From Oscillospiraceae bacterium (lineage in GTDB: Bacteria > Bacillota > Clostridia > Oscillospirales > Ruminococcaceae), in NCBI GenBank assembly GCA_003512525.1, contig DOQG01000042.1, forward strand, positions 1 through 27,209: a stretch of 27,209 nucleotides of DNA, written 5' to 3'. Below the pieces are notes generated by a model. The model was not told where the DNA came from, made no database searches, and saw only the letters and a list, made by a program, of their open reading frames with translations. This document shows positions 14,232 to 22,263 of the stretch, in pieces. Every line of letters begins with the position of its first letter. Position 1 is the stretch's first letter. Both the position numbers and the translations under genes were made by a program.

Positions 14232-15917
14232 TTATCTGTTATCCACATAGCCGACAGCACGGGCTGTTTTCTTGATCTCCTGCTTATCAATATACATCTG
14301 CTTGTCGGCGCGCTTGAATACACTTACATAGTCGTTATCATCAGCTGAATTAACGGCGTATCCGATTGCTATTCGTACACCTAACTCATAGTGCCTTGCG
14401 TTACGGTTAAACAGCTCCTGCTCTGCTTTAAATTCTTTTATCAGTTTTTCGCAAATACCGTCTTCCGGAGAGTTTATCAATACTGCAAATTCATCGCCGC
14501 CTATGCGGAATATGCTGTATTTGCCGAAGATCCGTTTAATTATTGAGCTTGCATCGGATATCAGCATATCACCAAATTCGTGACCGTACTTGTCGTTGTA
14601 CATTTTAAGGTAATTTATATCCATAACAAACACAGCATAGTCACCGTTATTATGACAGCTCATCTTATCAATACGCTGTACGGCGTCCTGATATGCTGCC
14701 TTGTTGCCCACACCGGTCGCGGCATCGGTATAAGCCTGTTTGTTTATCTTATCTATGTATTTTTTGAGCATTTTGACGGTATCGTTATAACGTGCGGCAA
14801 GCACACCGATTTCATCTTTTGTTTTACACTCTATCTCGACATCAAGATCGCCTGCGGAGATTTTTTTAGAAACCTCTGTAAGATGCTTTATCGGTTTTAC
14901 GATTATGTTGGTGAACTGCAAAGTCAGTAACGAAGCAACTAACAATGCTATAACAACTGCGATCAGGTCTTGAATAACGACAATATTACGCTTTTCGTTT
15001 ATTTCTTTCTCAGGAACGGTTATTACGATATTCATACCGTTTGATAATTTTTTTGCGCACAGCTTGCGCCTTTCGCCTTCGTAATTCAGTATAGTTATTA
15101 CATCGCCGACATCTTCTTCGTCAAAATGATTATCGACAACCGTCACCATTTTATCGTTTTTGAGTTCATCTACAGATATTCCGTCCGGAAACTGTTTATG
15201 ATATACTATGTTGCCCTTACTGTCGCAAAGAAAAGCGTAACCCGTTTCGTACAGCTCTATCTCGTTTATCATTGAGATGATGCGGCGCATATCAATATCC
15301 ATTCCGATGACTCCGACTGCTGTTCCGCTTTCATCATAAAACGGTATAATATATGATATCATATAAACATTGTCAAGGTTCTTGTTAACGTATGGATCTA
15401 TCCAGACAGGCTTTCCTGCTTTAAGCGGTTCGTAATACCATGCAACGTGTTCGGAATCTTCTTTTTTGTACTTTTCTATGTCGGTAAGCTCATGTTCTTT
15501 GATATTGTTGCTATTGCTGTCCTTTACCCAGAATACACCGTCAGAAGAAAGGTTCAAGTCCGGATTATATCGGATATATCCGCAGATAGAAGCCTCGGTA
15601 TTAGACATAACGTTCTTTATAAGCTGACCTACAGAATCATTATAGTCTATCAGTCTATCGGGATCATTCTGAAATTCGGATATACTGTGAAAACGGCTGA
15701 ACGCATAATCATAACAGGCACTCATGGCAAGCTCAACCGTAGAGAAAAGCCGATCAATACTTTCTGTACTGGTAGATGCCTGCAGTTGCATTATAGTTTC
15801 CGCATCTTCTTTTGATATACTGTCAACGCCTAAAACGCTTATAATGCCGATAGCCAACGAGCATATCAACACACAGCCTATCATCAGCAGGACAAATTTA
15901 TTCCGTATAGATTTCAC
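14232..15917 (-). CDS. Membrane diguanylate cyclase (dCACHE-HAMP-GGDEF)
   Basis: A 561-aa sensor predicted to make c-di-GMP from two GTP. One membrane helix is at about 8-30, then an outer dCACHE sensor domain (about 35-305) with the typical VGVIGMDIDM block, a second helix (about 315-338), HAMP (about 339-390) and GGDEF. The catalytic motif GGDEF is intact at 473-477. The RxxD inhibitory site that usually lies upstream is replaced (FGKY), so product inhibition at that site is unlikely. The start is chosen as GTG at 15917, with AGGGAGG 8 nt upstream; an ATG at 15941 is in frame but has no ribosome site and would place that AGGGAGG inside the gene. Its ligand is unknown; dCACHE domains often bind amino acids, amines or organic acids. 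Confidence 0.93.
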   Translation of the reverse strand: MKSIRNKFVLLMIGCVLICSLAIGIISVLGVDSISKEDAETIMQLQASTSTESIDRLFSTVELAMSACYDYAFSRFHSISEFQNDPDRLIDYNDSVGQLIKNVMSNTEASICGYIRYNPDLNLSSDGVFWVKDSNSNNIKEHELTDIEKYKKEDSEHVAWYYEPLKAGKPVWIDPYVNKNLDNVYMISYIIPFYDESGTAVGVIGMDIDMRRIISMINEIELYETGYAFLCDSKGNIVYHKQFPDGISVDELKNDKMVTVVDNHFDEEDVGDVITILNYEGERRKLCAKKLSNGMNIVITVPEKEINEKRNIVVIQDLIAVVIALLVASLLTLQFTNIIVKPIKHLTEVSKKISAGDLDVEIECKTKDEIGVLAARYNDTVKMLKKYIDKINKQAYTDAATGVGNKAAYQDAVQRIDKMSCHNNGDYAVFVMDINYLKMYNDKYGHEFGDMLISDASSIIKRIFGKYSIFRIGGDEFAVLINSPEDGICEKLIKEFKAEQELFNRNARHYELGVRIAIGYAVNSADDNDYVSVFKRADKQMYIDKQEIKKTARAVGYVDNR

Positions 15918-15966
15918 AGGGTCACCCTCCCTATCAATCATTTTACCTGTCTGATATGTTATTTAA

Positions 15967-15995
15967 ATTATAGCATTTTTCAAACTCAAAATCAA
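15967..15995 (-). promoter_or_regulatory. SigA-type promoter with extended -10 for GGDEF gene
   Basis: On the minus strand TTGATT (15995-15990) and TATAAT (15972-15967) are separated by exactly 17 bp, and TGC directly precedes the -10 (extended -10). This gives the cyclase its own strong promoter. Confidence 0.8.
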
Positions 15996-16034
15996 GCACT
16001 TTTTTGTATAAAATGCAGTAAATCACAAGCATTT

Positions 16035-16361
16035 TCAGTAAATTATGCGACCGCCGTTCTTTATGATATATCTTGTGATTTCGGGCGCGTCATTTTTATT
16101 GCAACGAATTTTTGCTGTTATGCCACAACGGCTTTCTATTTCATCAAGCGTTGTATTTTCAGGAAATACGGGACAGAATATATTAGTAAGATAATTAGCA
16201 CCCGGAACTGTCAAGGGAACTATGCCGCTGTAGCTGTAATATCCGTCGGCGATCTGTGTCGTGTACATATCCGATGTGGCATTGTATAAGGCGTTTATAT
16301 ATATTGCGACACGTTGCGCGGTATCGGCATCTGTAAATCTTGCGGTAATTTCTGCTTTCAT
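16035..16361 (-). CDS. Small protein of unknown function
   Basis: A 108-aa soluble protein with no signal peptide, membrane helix or cysteine cluster (its two Cys are single). The pattern MKAEITARFTDADTAQRVAIYINAL looks like a small alpha/beta domain, and the C-terminus IIKNGGRIIY ends in a likely beta strand. A strong GGAGG precedes the ATG. No terminator separates it from the downstream GGDEF gene, but that gene has its own promoter. I do not recognise a family. Confidence 0.75.
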   Translation of the reverse strand: MKAEITARFTDADTAQRVAIYINALYNATSDMYTTQIADGYYSYSGIVPLTVPGANYLTNIFCPVFPENTTLDEIESRCGITAKIRCNKNDAPEITRYIIKNGGRIIY

Positions 16362-16451
16362 TTTGTTTTCCTCCGTTTCTTTTTATGATTATTCCCATAT
16401 CGTCAAACGAAATTCAGAATGGATAAATCATATAAAATATTTACCCGCCAA

Positions 16452-16480
16452 TTGCAAATCCGATAAAAATGTGGTACAAT
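16452..16480 (+). promoter_or_regulatory. SigA-type promoter for DUF951-prfA operon
   Basis: TTGCAA (16452-16457) and TACAAT (16475-16480) are spaced by 17 bp, 31 bp before the DUF951 start codon. It probably drives the gene cluster through coaE and beyond. Confidence 0.65.
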
Positions 16481-16511
16481 ATATTAAATATCGATGAAAG
16501 GAGCGGAACTG

Positions 16512-16709
16512 ATGGATATACAGGTCGGCGATACGCTGAAAATGAAAAAAGAACATCCGTGCGGCAGCAAAGAAATGCTCGTACTGCGTGTCGGTGCTGA
16601 TTTCAAACTGAAATGCGCAGGTTGCGGACGTGAGTTTATGACACCTCGTTCAAAATGCGAAAAGAAGATAAAGTCAGTTATCCGCAATGCCGTTGAAGAA
16701 GAAAAATAG
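16512..16709 (+). CDS. DUF951 family small zinc-binding-type protein
   Basis: A 65-aa protein of the DUF951 type (MDIQVGDTLKMKKEHPCGS). Conserved residues include the KKxHPCGS block with Cys17, and CAGC (Cys35, Cys38), which together look like a small metal site. The start at 16512 is set by AAAGGAG 8 nt upstream; an in-frame ATG at 16494 overlaps that ribosome site. Relatives are widespread in Firmicutes and often lie near translation or ribosome-associated genes; here it leads into prfA. The function is not established. It may bind nucleic acid, as its basic C-terminus suggests. Confidence 0.9.
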   Translation: MDIQVGDTLKMKKEHPCGSKEMLVLRVGADFKLKCAGCGREFMTPRSKCEKKIKSVIRNAVEEEK

Positions 16710-16754
16710 CTTTCTGTCATAAATCAAACTTAATAACTGAAACGGAGAAAAACA

Positions 16755-17831
16755 ATGACAGAAAAACTTGAAATTATGGAAAAGCGCTTCGATGAAATAA
16801 ACGAGAAGCTGACGGATATAAACGTTATAAACGATCAGGAGCAGTATAAAAATCTGATGAAGGAGCTTAAGAACCTGACTCCGATAATTGATAAGTTCAG
16901 AATGTACAAAACTGCCCGTAACGATTATGAAGAGGCTGAACAGATGCTGTCGGACGGCGGACTTGATAAGGACTTCAAGGAGATCGTACAGGAGCAGTAT
17001 GAAAGTAACAAAAAGCTCATGGACGAGTATACCGATGAGCTTAAAATACTTCTTTTACCGAAAGACCCCGATGATGACAGAAATGTCATTATTGAGATAA
17101 GAGGCGGTGCCGGCGGAGAGGAAGCGGCATTATTTGCAAACTCAATGTTCAGAATGTACTCAATGTACGCGCAGGCTAAGGGCTGGAAAACCGAAGTGAT
17201 AAGCTCAAACCCCACAGAACTTGGCGGATATAAAGAGATAAGCTTCTCGGTAGAGGGTGAGGGCGTATACGCTAAACTCAAATATGAAAGCGGAGTTCAT
17301 CGCGTTCAACGTGTACCGGAAACAGAAGCTCAGGGCAGAATACAGACATCAACCATAACTGTCGCGGTCCTTCCGGAAGTCGAGGAGGTCGATGTTGAGA
17401 TAAATCCTGCCGACCTTGAATTTCAGACCTACCGTTCAAGCGGTGCAGGCGGTCAGCATATCAATAAGACAGAATCGGCTATACGAATAATCCACCACCC
17501 TACAGGAGTAGTTGTAGAGTGTCAGGAGGAGCGAAGCCAGTATAAGAACAAGGACAAAGCTATGAAGATGCTGTACAGCAAGCTGTATGAGGCAAAGCTG
17601 AACGAGCAGAACAGCAAGATTGCGGCTGAACGTAAGATACAGGTCGGCACAGGCGACCGTTCAGAGCGAATAAGAACCTACAACTATCCTCAGAGCCGTG
17701 TTACAGATCACAGGATAGGACTCACGCTGTACAAGCTGGAGCAGTTTATGAACGGCGACTGCGACGAGGTGTTTGACGCACTGGCTATTGCCGACAGATC
17801 GGCAAAGCTTGCCGCAGGCGGCAACGACTAG
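16755..17831 (+). CDS. prfA: Peptide chain release factor 1
   Basis: A 358-aa RF1 that reads UAA and UAG stop codons and triggers peptide release. The catalytic GGQ is at 232-234. The stop-codon recognition tripeptide is PET (188-190), the PxT form of RF1 rather than the SPF of RF2. The length is normal. A GGAG ribosome site lies before the ATG. The gene's own stop codon is TAG. In many Firmicutes prfA is followed by prmC and then sua5; here sua5 follows directly and no prmC is visible. Confidence 0.98.
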   Translation: MTEKLEIMEKRFDEINEKLTDINVINDQEQYKNLMKELKNLTPIIDKFRMYKTARNDYEEAEQMLSDGGLDKDFKEIVQEQYESNKKLMDEYTDELKILLLPKDPDDDRNVIIEIRGGAGGEEAALFANSMFRMYSMYAQAKGWKTEVISSNPTELGGYKEISFSVEGEGVYAKLKYESGVHRVQRVPETEAQGRIQTSTITVAVLPEVEEVDVEINPADLEFQTYRSSGAGGQHINKTESAIRIIHHPTGVVVECQEERSQYKNKDKAMKMLYSKLYEAKLNEQNSKIAAERKIQVGTGDRSERIRTYNYPQSRVTDHRIGLTLYKLEQFMNGDCDEVFDALAIADRSAKLAAGGND

Positions 17832-17850
17832 TAAAGATAAGGTGACCTTT

Positions 17851-18864
17851 TTGAAAACAGAGATAAAGAAGCCGTCTTACGAGGTATTATGCGAGGCGGC
17901 AGAGCTTATAAAGAAGGGTGAGGTCGTGGCGATACCGACCGAAACGGTATACGGGCTTGCGGCAGACGCATATAACCCTGAAGCGTGCGCGAAGATATTC
18001 AAAGCGAAAGGCAGACCGCAGGACAATCCGCTGATTATCCACATCTGCGACCTTGATATGCTGAAAAATTCGGTAAAGGAGATCCCCCCGCTTGCGCTTA
18101 CCCTTGCCGAGCATTTCTGGAGCGGTTCGCTGACGATGATCTTCCCGAAGAAAGATATAGTTCCCGATACGACAAGCGGAGGACTTGATACCGTTGCGGT
18201 ACGAATGCCCGACAACGAGGATACGCTTAATCTTATAAAGATGTGCGGTGTACCTCTTGCCGCACCGTCCGCAAATCTGTCGGGCAGTCCCAGTCCGACA
18301 ACAGCACAGCACGTCTATGCCGATATGAACGGCAGAATACCGCTGATAATAGACGGCGGCGAATGCAAAAACGGTGTCGAAAGCACAGTTATCTGCTTTA
18401 CCGATGGCGGAAAAGGGATAAAGGTGTTAAGACCCGGTGTTATTACCGCTGAGATGCTCAGCCGTTTTGCAAAGACAGAAACCGACAAGAATGTATTTGC
18501 AAAACCCGACGAAAACGAAAAGGTAATTTCACCCGGCGTTAAGTACAAGCATTATTCGCCTAAAGCTGACATAACTATTGTAGAAACGGATAGCGATGAG
18601 AAACTCGCCGAGTTTCTGAATGATAAAAATGACGGCGGCACTTACGGTGTTATTTTCGGTAACGAAACAGGCATTGAAATACCGACCATATCCTATGGAA
18701 ATACAGCATATGAGCAGGCACACAACCTGTTTGCCGTACTGCGCAAGACTGATGAACTCGGCGCTAAGCGTGCCTATGTACGCTGTCCGGAAAAGACCGG
18801 TGTAGGAACGGCTGTATATAACAGACTGCTCCGTGCGGCGGCATTCAAGACTATTATACTTTAA
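17851..18864 (+). CDS. tsaC: L-threonylcarbamoyladenylate synthase (Sua5/YwlC)
   Basis: A 337-aa two-domain Sua5 that makes threonylcarbamoyl-AMP for the t6A37 modification of ANN-decoding tRNAs. The YrdC domain (about 10-200) shows VVAIPTETVYGLAADAY, KGRPQDNPL and SGSPSPTTAQHV. The C-terminal Sua5 domain begins at about 220 with the linker SPGVKYKHYSPKA. This is the long type rather than single-domain TsaC. The start is TTG at 17851, with AAGGTGA 6-7 nt upstream, 19 nt after the prfA stop; there is no suitable ATG, since the in-frame one lies deep inside prfA. Confidence 0.94.
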   Translation: MKTEIKKPSYEVLCEAAELIKKGEVVAIPTETVYGLAADAYNPEACAKIFKAKGRPQDNPLIIHICDLDMLKNSVKEIPPLALTLAEHFWSGSLTMIFPKKDIVPDTTSGGLDTVAVRMPDNEDTLNLIKMCGVPLAAPSANLSGSPSPTTAQHVYADMNGRIPLIIDGGECKNGVESTVICFTDGGKGIKVLRPGVITAEMLSRFAKTETDKNVFAKPDENEKVISPGVKYKHYSPKADITIVETDSDEKLAEFLNDKNDGGTYGVIFGNETGIEIPTISYGNTAYEQAHNLFAVLRKTDELGAKRAYVRCPEKTGVGTAVYNRLLRAAAFKTIIL

Positions 18865-18875
18865 GCAGGGTTGAA

Positions 18876-19475
18876 ATGATCAATAAGAAAATATACGGGC
18901 TGACCGGTATGTCAGGCGCAGGAAAATCCACTGTAAGCGACAGCTTTAGAAAGGCAGGTTTTTTCGTAATAGATTGCGACAAGATAGCCCGTGAAGTTGT
19001 AAGAAAAGGCGAGCCGTGCCTTGACAAGCTTAAACAGCTTTTCGGTGACAGCGTTATAACCGCTGACGGCGAACTTGACCGCAGGGCTATGGGCAATATC
19101 GTTTTCACGGATACTGTTAAACTAAAACTGCTCAATGACACCATATATCCGTACATAACCTACAAGGTTATCTCAATGTGCGGTAATACGGATAAGCACT
19201 TTGTATTGCTTGACGCACCGACGCTTTTTGAAAGCGGTATAGATTTTATATGTGACGGTACAGTTAGCGTGACCTGTGACAAGGAAAAGTCGATACAGCG
19301 CATAATGCTCCGTGACAACATCTCGAGAGAAAGCGCCGAAAACAGGCTAAGTTCGCAGCACGCCGCAGAATATTACAAAAGCAGGAGCGATTTCTGCATT
19401 GAAAACAACGGCGATCTTGATGCGCTCAGAATAAATTCGGAAGACACGGCAAGAAAGATAATAAATGGCAACTAA
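18876..19475 (+). CDS. coaE: Dephospho-CoA kinase
   Basis: A 199-aa CoaE that carries out the last step of coenzyme A synthesis, phosphorylating the 3'-OH of dephospho-CoA with ATP. The P-loop GMSGAGKST is at 11-19. The downstream blocks FFVIDCDKIAREVV (CoA-binding Asp) and LLDAPTLFESG fit the family. It follows sua5 by 11 nt and overlaps the next gene by 11 bp, indicating one transcript and coupled translation. Confidence 0.96.
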   Translation: MINKKIYGLTGMSGAGKSTVSDSFRKAGFFVIDCDKIAREVVRKGEPCLDKLKQLFGDSVITADGELDRRAMGNIVFTDTVKLKLLNDTIYPYITYKVISMCGNTDKHFVLLDAPTLFESGIDFICDGTVSVTCDKEKSIQRIMLRDNISRESAENRLSSQHAAEYYKSRSDFCIENNGDLDALRINSEDTARKIINGN

Positions 19476-20061
19476 GAGAAAAGGTAAGAATGCAGGCGGT
19501 AAGGCGCTGATAATAACATTCGTCTGTCTTATCGCAGTGACAATTGCAGTATTCGGGGCGTTCTTCGGTTATGATAAATATGAACGTTCCACCCACCCTA
19601 TGCTTTACAGCGACTGGGTGAACAGGTATTCTTCGCAGTATAAACTGGATAAGTATGTAGTATACTCGTTTATATCCGTTGAAAGCGGATTTAATGAAAA
19701 TTCCGAGTCCTATCTCGGCGCAAGAGGTCTTATGCAGATAATGCCCGAAACGTTTGAGTGGATAAGATACAAGCTTGATGAGGAAAACGACCCCGAGATG
19801 ACCTTCGATAATATGTACAACGCAGAGGACAATATCCGTTACGGCTGTTTTCTGCTGGGATATCTTACCGACACCTTCGGAGAGCTGAGTGAGGTAGCCG
19901 CCGCATATCACGCAGGTTCGGGCAGCGTTTCATCATGGCTTGAGGACAGCAGATATACAAAGAACGGCATACTTACCGATATTCCCAATCCCGACACGGC
20001 ACACTATGTTGATAAGATAACAAACGCCTACGATACTTATTGCAGGCTTTATAAAAAATAA
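19465..20061 (+). CDS. Membrane-anchored lytic transglycosylase
   Basis: A 198-aa SLT-type lytic transglycosylase. A basic N-terminus (KRKGKNAGGK) is followed by a membrane helix (about 14-35), giving an outward-facing muramidase-like domain anchored to the membrane. The catalytic Glu is E73 in ISVESGFN; GARGLMQIMPET and the later AYHAGSGSVSSWL are typical of the fold. It would cleave peptidoglycan glycan strands to 1,6-anhydro ends. The gene overlaps coaE by 11 bp and its ribosome site is weak (AAGAAAGA), consistent with translational coupling. The coaE-transglycosylase order is common in Clostridia. Confidence 0.94.
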   Translation: MATKRKGKNAGGKALIITFVCLIAVTIAVFGAFFGYDKYERSTHPMLYSDWVNRYSSQYKLDKYVVYSFISVESGFNENSESYLGARGLMQIMPETFEWIRYKLDEENDPEMTFDNMYNAEDNIRYGCFLLGYLTDTFGELSEVAAAYHAGSGSVSSWLEDSRYTKNGILTDIPNPDTAHYVDKITNAYDTYCRLYKK

Positions 20062-20077
20062 AGGAAGGCAAAGAAAA

Positions 20078-21487
20078 ATGGCTGAAAAGAAATCACAGGC
20101 AGAACAGCTTAAGGAAAAACTGTTCTATGTAAAAAAACACGCAACACTCGTTATGAGCGAGCAGGAAGAAAAGAAGGCGGACAAATACTGCGAGGGCTAC
20201 AAGAAATTCCTTGACGCAGGAAAAACCGAGCGTGAGGCTGCCGCAACCGCTGTCGCTATGGCTGAAAAGGCGGGATTTGTACCTTTTGACAAGAAAGCTC
20301 AATACAAGGCAGGAGATAAGATATACGTTCTCAACAGGGAAAAGGCGGTAATATTAGCCGTTATCGGCAAGAGCGATATCTCAAACGGTGTTAATCTCAC
20401 TGCCGCACATATTGATTCCCCCAGACTTGATTTAAAGCAGAATCCGCTTTATGAAAGCGATGAGCTGGGATACTTCAAGACGCATTATTACGGCGGCATC
20501 AAGAAATATCAGTGGCCTACAGTTCCTATGTCACTGCACGGTGTTATAGTAAAGTCGGACGGCAGTAAGGTAACTGTCAGAATAGGTGAGGACGAGGGCG
20601 ACCCCGTATTTGTTGTAACAGACCTTTTACCGCACCTTGCCGAAGAACAATACAAGCGTCCCGCAACAAAGCTGATAAAGGGCGAAGAGCTGAATATTCT
20701 TGTCGGTTCAAGACCTTTCAGAGATGATAAGATAAGCGAAAAGGTAAAGCTCAACCTGCTGAACATTCTCTTTGAGAAGTACGGCGTTGTAGAAAAGGAT
20801 TTCTTAAGTGCTGAGCTTGAATGCGTTCCTGCCTTCAAAGCGAAGGACGTAGGCTTTGACAGAAGCCTTGTAGGCGCTTACGGACAGGACGACAGAGTTT
20901 GCGCATACACTGCGTTTACCGCGATAATTGATATGAAGGCTGTTCCTGAAAAGACCGCCGTTTGTGTTCTCACTGACAAGGAGGAAACAGGCAGTGACGG
21001 CAATACAGGCTTACGCTCGGCATATCTTAAGTTCTTCCTTTACGATTTAGCCGAGAATATGGGCAGTGACGGAAGAACGGTTATTTCCGCAACTCGTTGC
21101 CTTTCAGCCGATGTAAATGCGGCTTACGACCCCACATTCCCCGACGGCTACGAGCGTAACAACTGCTCATTTGTAAACAAGGGCATTGTTGTCACAAAGT
21201 ACACCGGTGCCAGAGGAAAGTCCGGTACAAGCGATGCAAGCGCCGAGTATGTAGGACTTATCCACAATATGCTTGACAAGAACGATGTCGTATGGCAGAC
21301 AGGCGAGCTTGGTAAGGTAGATTTCGGCGGCGGCGGAACTGTTGCGGCTTATATTGCAAACCTCAACATTGATACGATAGATGTCGGCGTTCCGGTGCTT
21401 TCAATGCACGCACCGTATGAGCTTACCGCAAAAAATGACGTTTATATGGCATATAAGGCATTTACAGCATTCTACAAGATGAAGTAA
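20078..21487 (+). CDS. M18 family aminopeptidase
   Basis: A 469-aa cytosolic zinc aminopeptidase of family M18, which removes N-terminal residues, often acidic or hydrophobic, from peptides. Metal and catalytic residues can be seen: His111 in AAHIDSPR with Asp113, Asp271/Asp272 in YGQDDR, Glu302/Glu303 in DKEETGSDG, and His444 in SMHAPYEL. The length is normal for the family (about 430-480). AAAGGAAGG lies before the ATG, 16 nt after the transglycosylase gene. Confidence 0.95.
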   Translation: MAEKKSQAEQLKEKLFYVKKHATLVMSEQEEKKADKYCEGYKKFLDAGKTEREAAATAVAMAEKAGFVPFDKKAQYKAGDKIYVLNREKAVILAVIGKSDISNGVNLTAAHIDSPRLDLKQNPLYESDELGYFKTHYYGGIKKYQWPTVPMSLHGVIVKSDGSKVTVRIGEDEGDPVFVVTDLLPHLAEEQYKRPATKLIKGEELNILVGSRPFRDDKISEKVKLNLLNILFEKYGVVEKDFLSAELECVPAFKAKDVGFDRSLVGAYGQDDRVCAYTAFTAIIDMKAVPEKTAVCVLTDKEETGSDGNTGLRSAYLKFFLYDLAENMGSDGRTVISATRCLSADVNAAYDPTFPDGYERNNCSFVNKGIVVTKYTGARGKSGTSDASAEYVGLIHNMLDKNDVVWQTGELGKVDFGGGGTVAAYIANLNIDTIDVGVPVLSMHAPYELTAKNDVYMAYKAFTAFYKMK

Positions 21488-21546
21488 CACAATATCATAA
21501 AATCTGCCCGCTCAGAATATAGTATTATATTTGAACGGGTGATTTT

Positions 21547-22242
21547 ATGAAAAGAGATTTATCGAAATTCAGACGCAGGCTCGGGCTTAAACTTATCGGT
21601 ACGGCTTTTATGCTTCTCGGCTTTGCCGGAATGCTGCAGCTTATGATAAGACCTAATATAATAAACGTGTGCGAATACAATTCAAAGGCGGTTACAGTGA
21701 GCCTTATAGACGATGCGATAAACGAGCGGCTTTCGGAGCTTGGAGAAGATGTCGGATACAGCGCTCTTGTAAAGCTCAGTTACACCGCAGATGGCAGAGT
21801 TTCTTCTATCGAAAGCAACACTAAGCTGATAAACCGCATTAAGAACGATATGCTGACCGAGATAAACGACAGGCTCATGAAAGGTGAAACCGAAAACGTT
21901 GATCTTACTGTCGGTACGCTCAGCGGAATACCGCTTTTTCACGGCTCAGGTCCTACCGTCAGAATGAAGGTAGAACCAAAGGGCTATGCCGATGCAGTAT
22001 TTATAAGTGAATTTACCGATGCAGGACTTAACCAGACGCTTCACAGAATGATAATGCGTACTACTGTCAGCGTTACCGCATTTATACCTATGTACTCGGT
22101 GGAAACAAAGGTCAGCGGTGATTTTCTGATTGCCGAAACGGTCATTGTCGGAAATGTACCGGAGAGCTTCACCCATGTGGTATCCGAAGACAAAGACATT
22201 GTCGATGCAATAAATGACTTTGAGGCAGAGCCGTATGAATAA
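21547..22242 (+). CDS. yunB: Sporulation protein YunB
   Basis: A 231-aa YunB-family protein. In Bacillus yunB is in the SigE regulon and its loss impairs sporulation; its molecular role is unknown. A short basic N-terminus (SKFRRRLGLK) is followed by one membrane helix at about 14-34. The outer domain has the family blocks YNSKAVTVSLIDDAI, VGTLSGIPLFHGSGP and the C-terminal VVGNVPESFTHV. An imperfect inverted repeat (CCCGCTCA/TGAACGGG, 21507-21538) lies just before the ATG and overlaps the ribosome site; it may end the upstream transcript or affect start access. Confidence 0.92.
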   Translation: MKRDLSKFRRRLGLKLIGTAFMLLGFAGMLQLMIRPNIINVCEYNSKAVTVSLIDDAINERLSELGEDVGYSALVKLSYTADGRVSSIESNTKLINRIKNDMLTEINDRLMKGETENVDLTVGTLSGIPLFHGSGPTVRMKVEPKGYADAVFISEFTDAGLNQTLHRMIMRTTVSVTAFIPMYSVETKVSGDFLIAETVIVGNVPESFTHVVSEDKDIVDAINDFEAEPYE

Positions 22243-22263
22243 CCGAAAACGGAAGGGATTACA

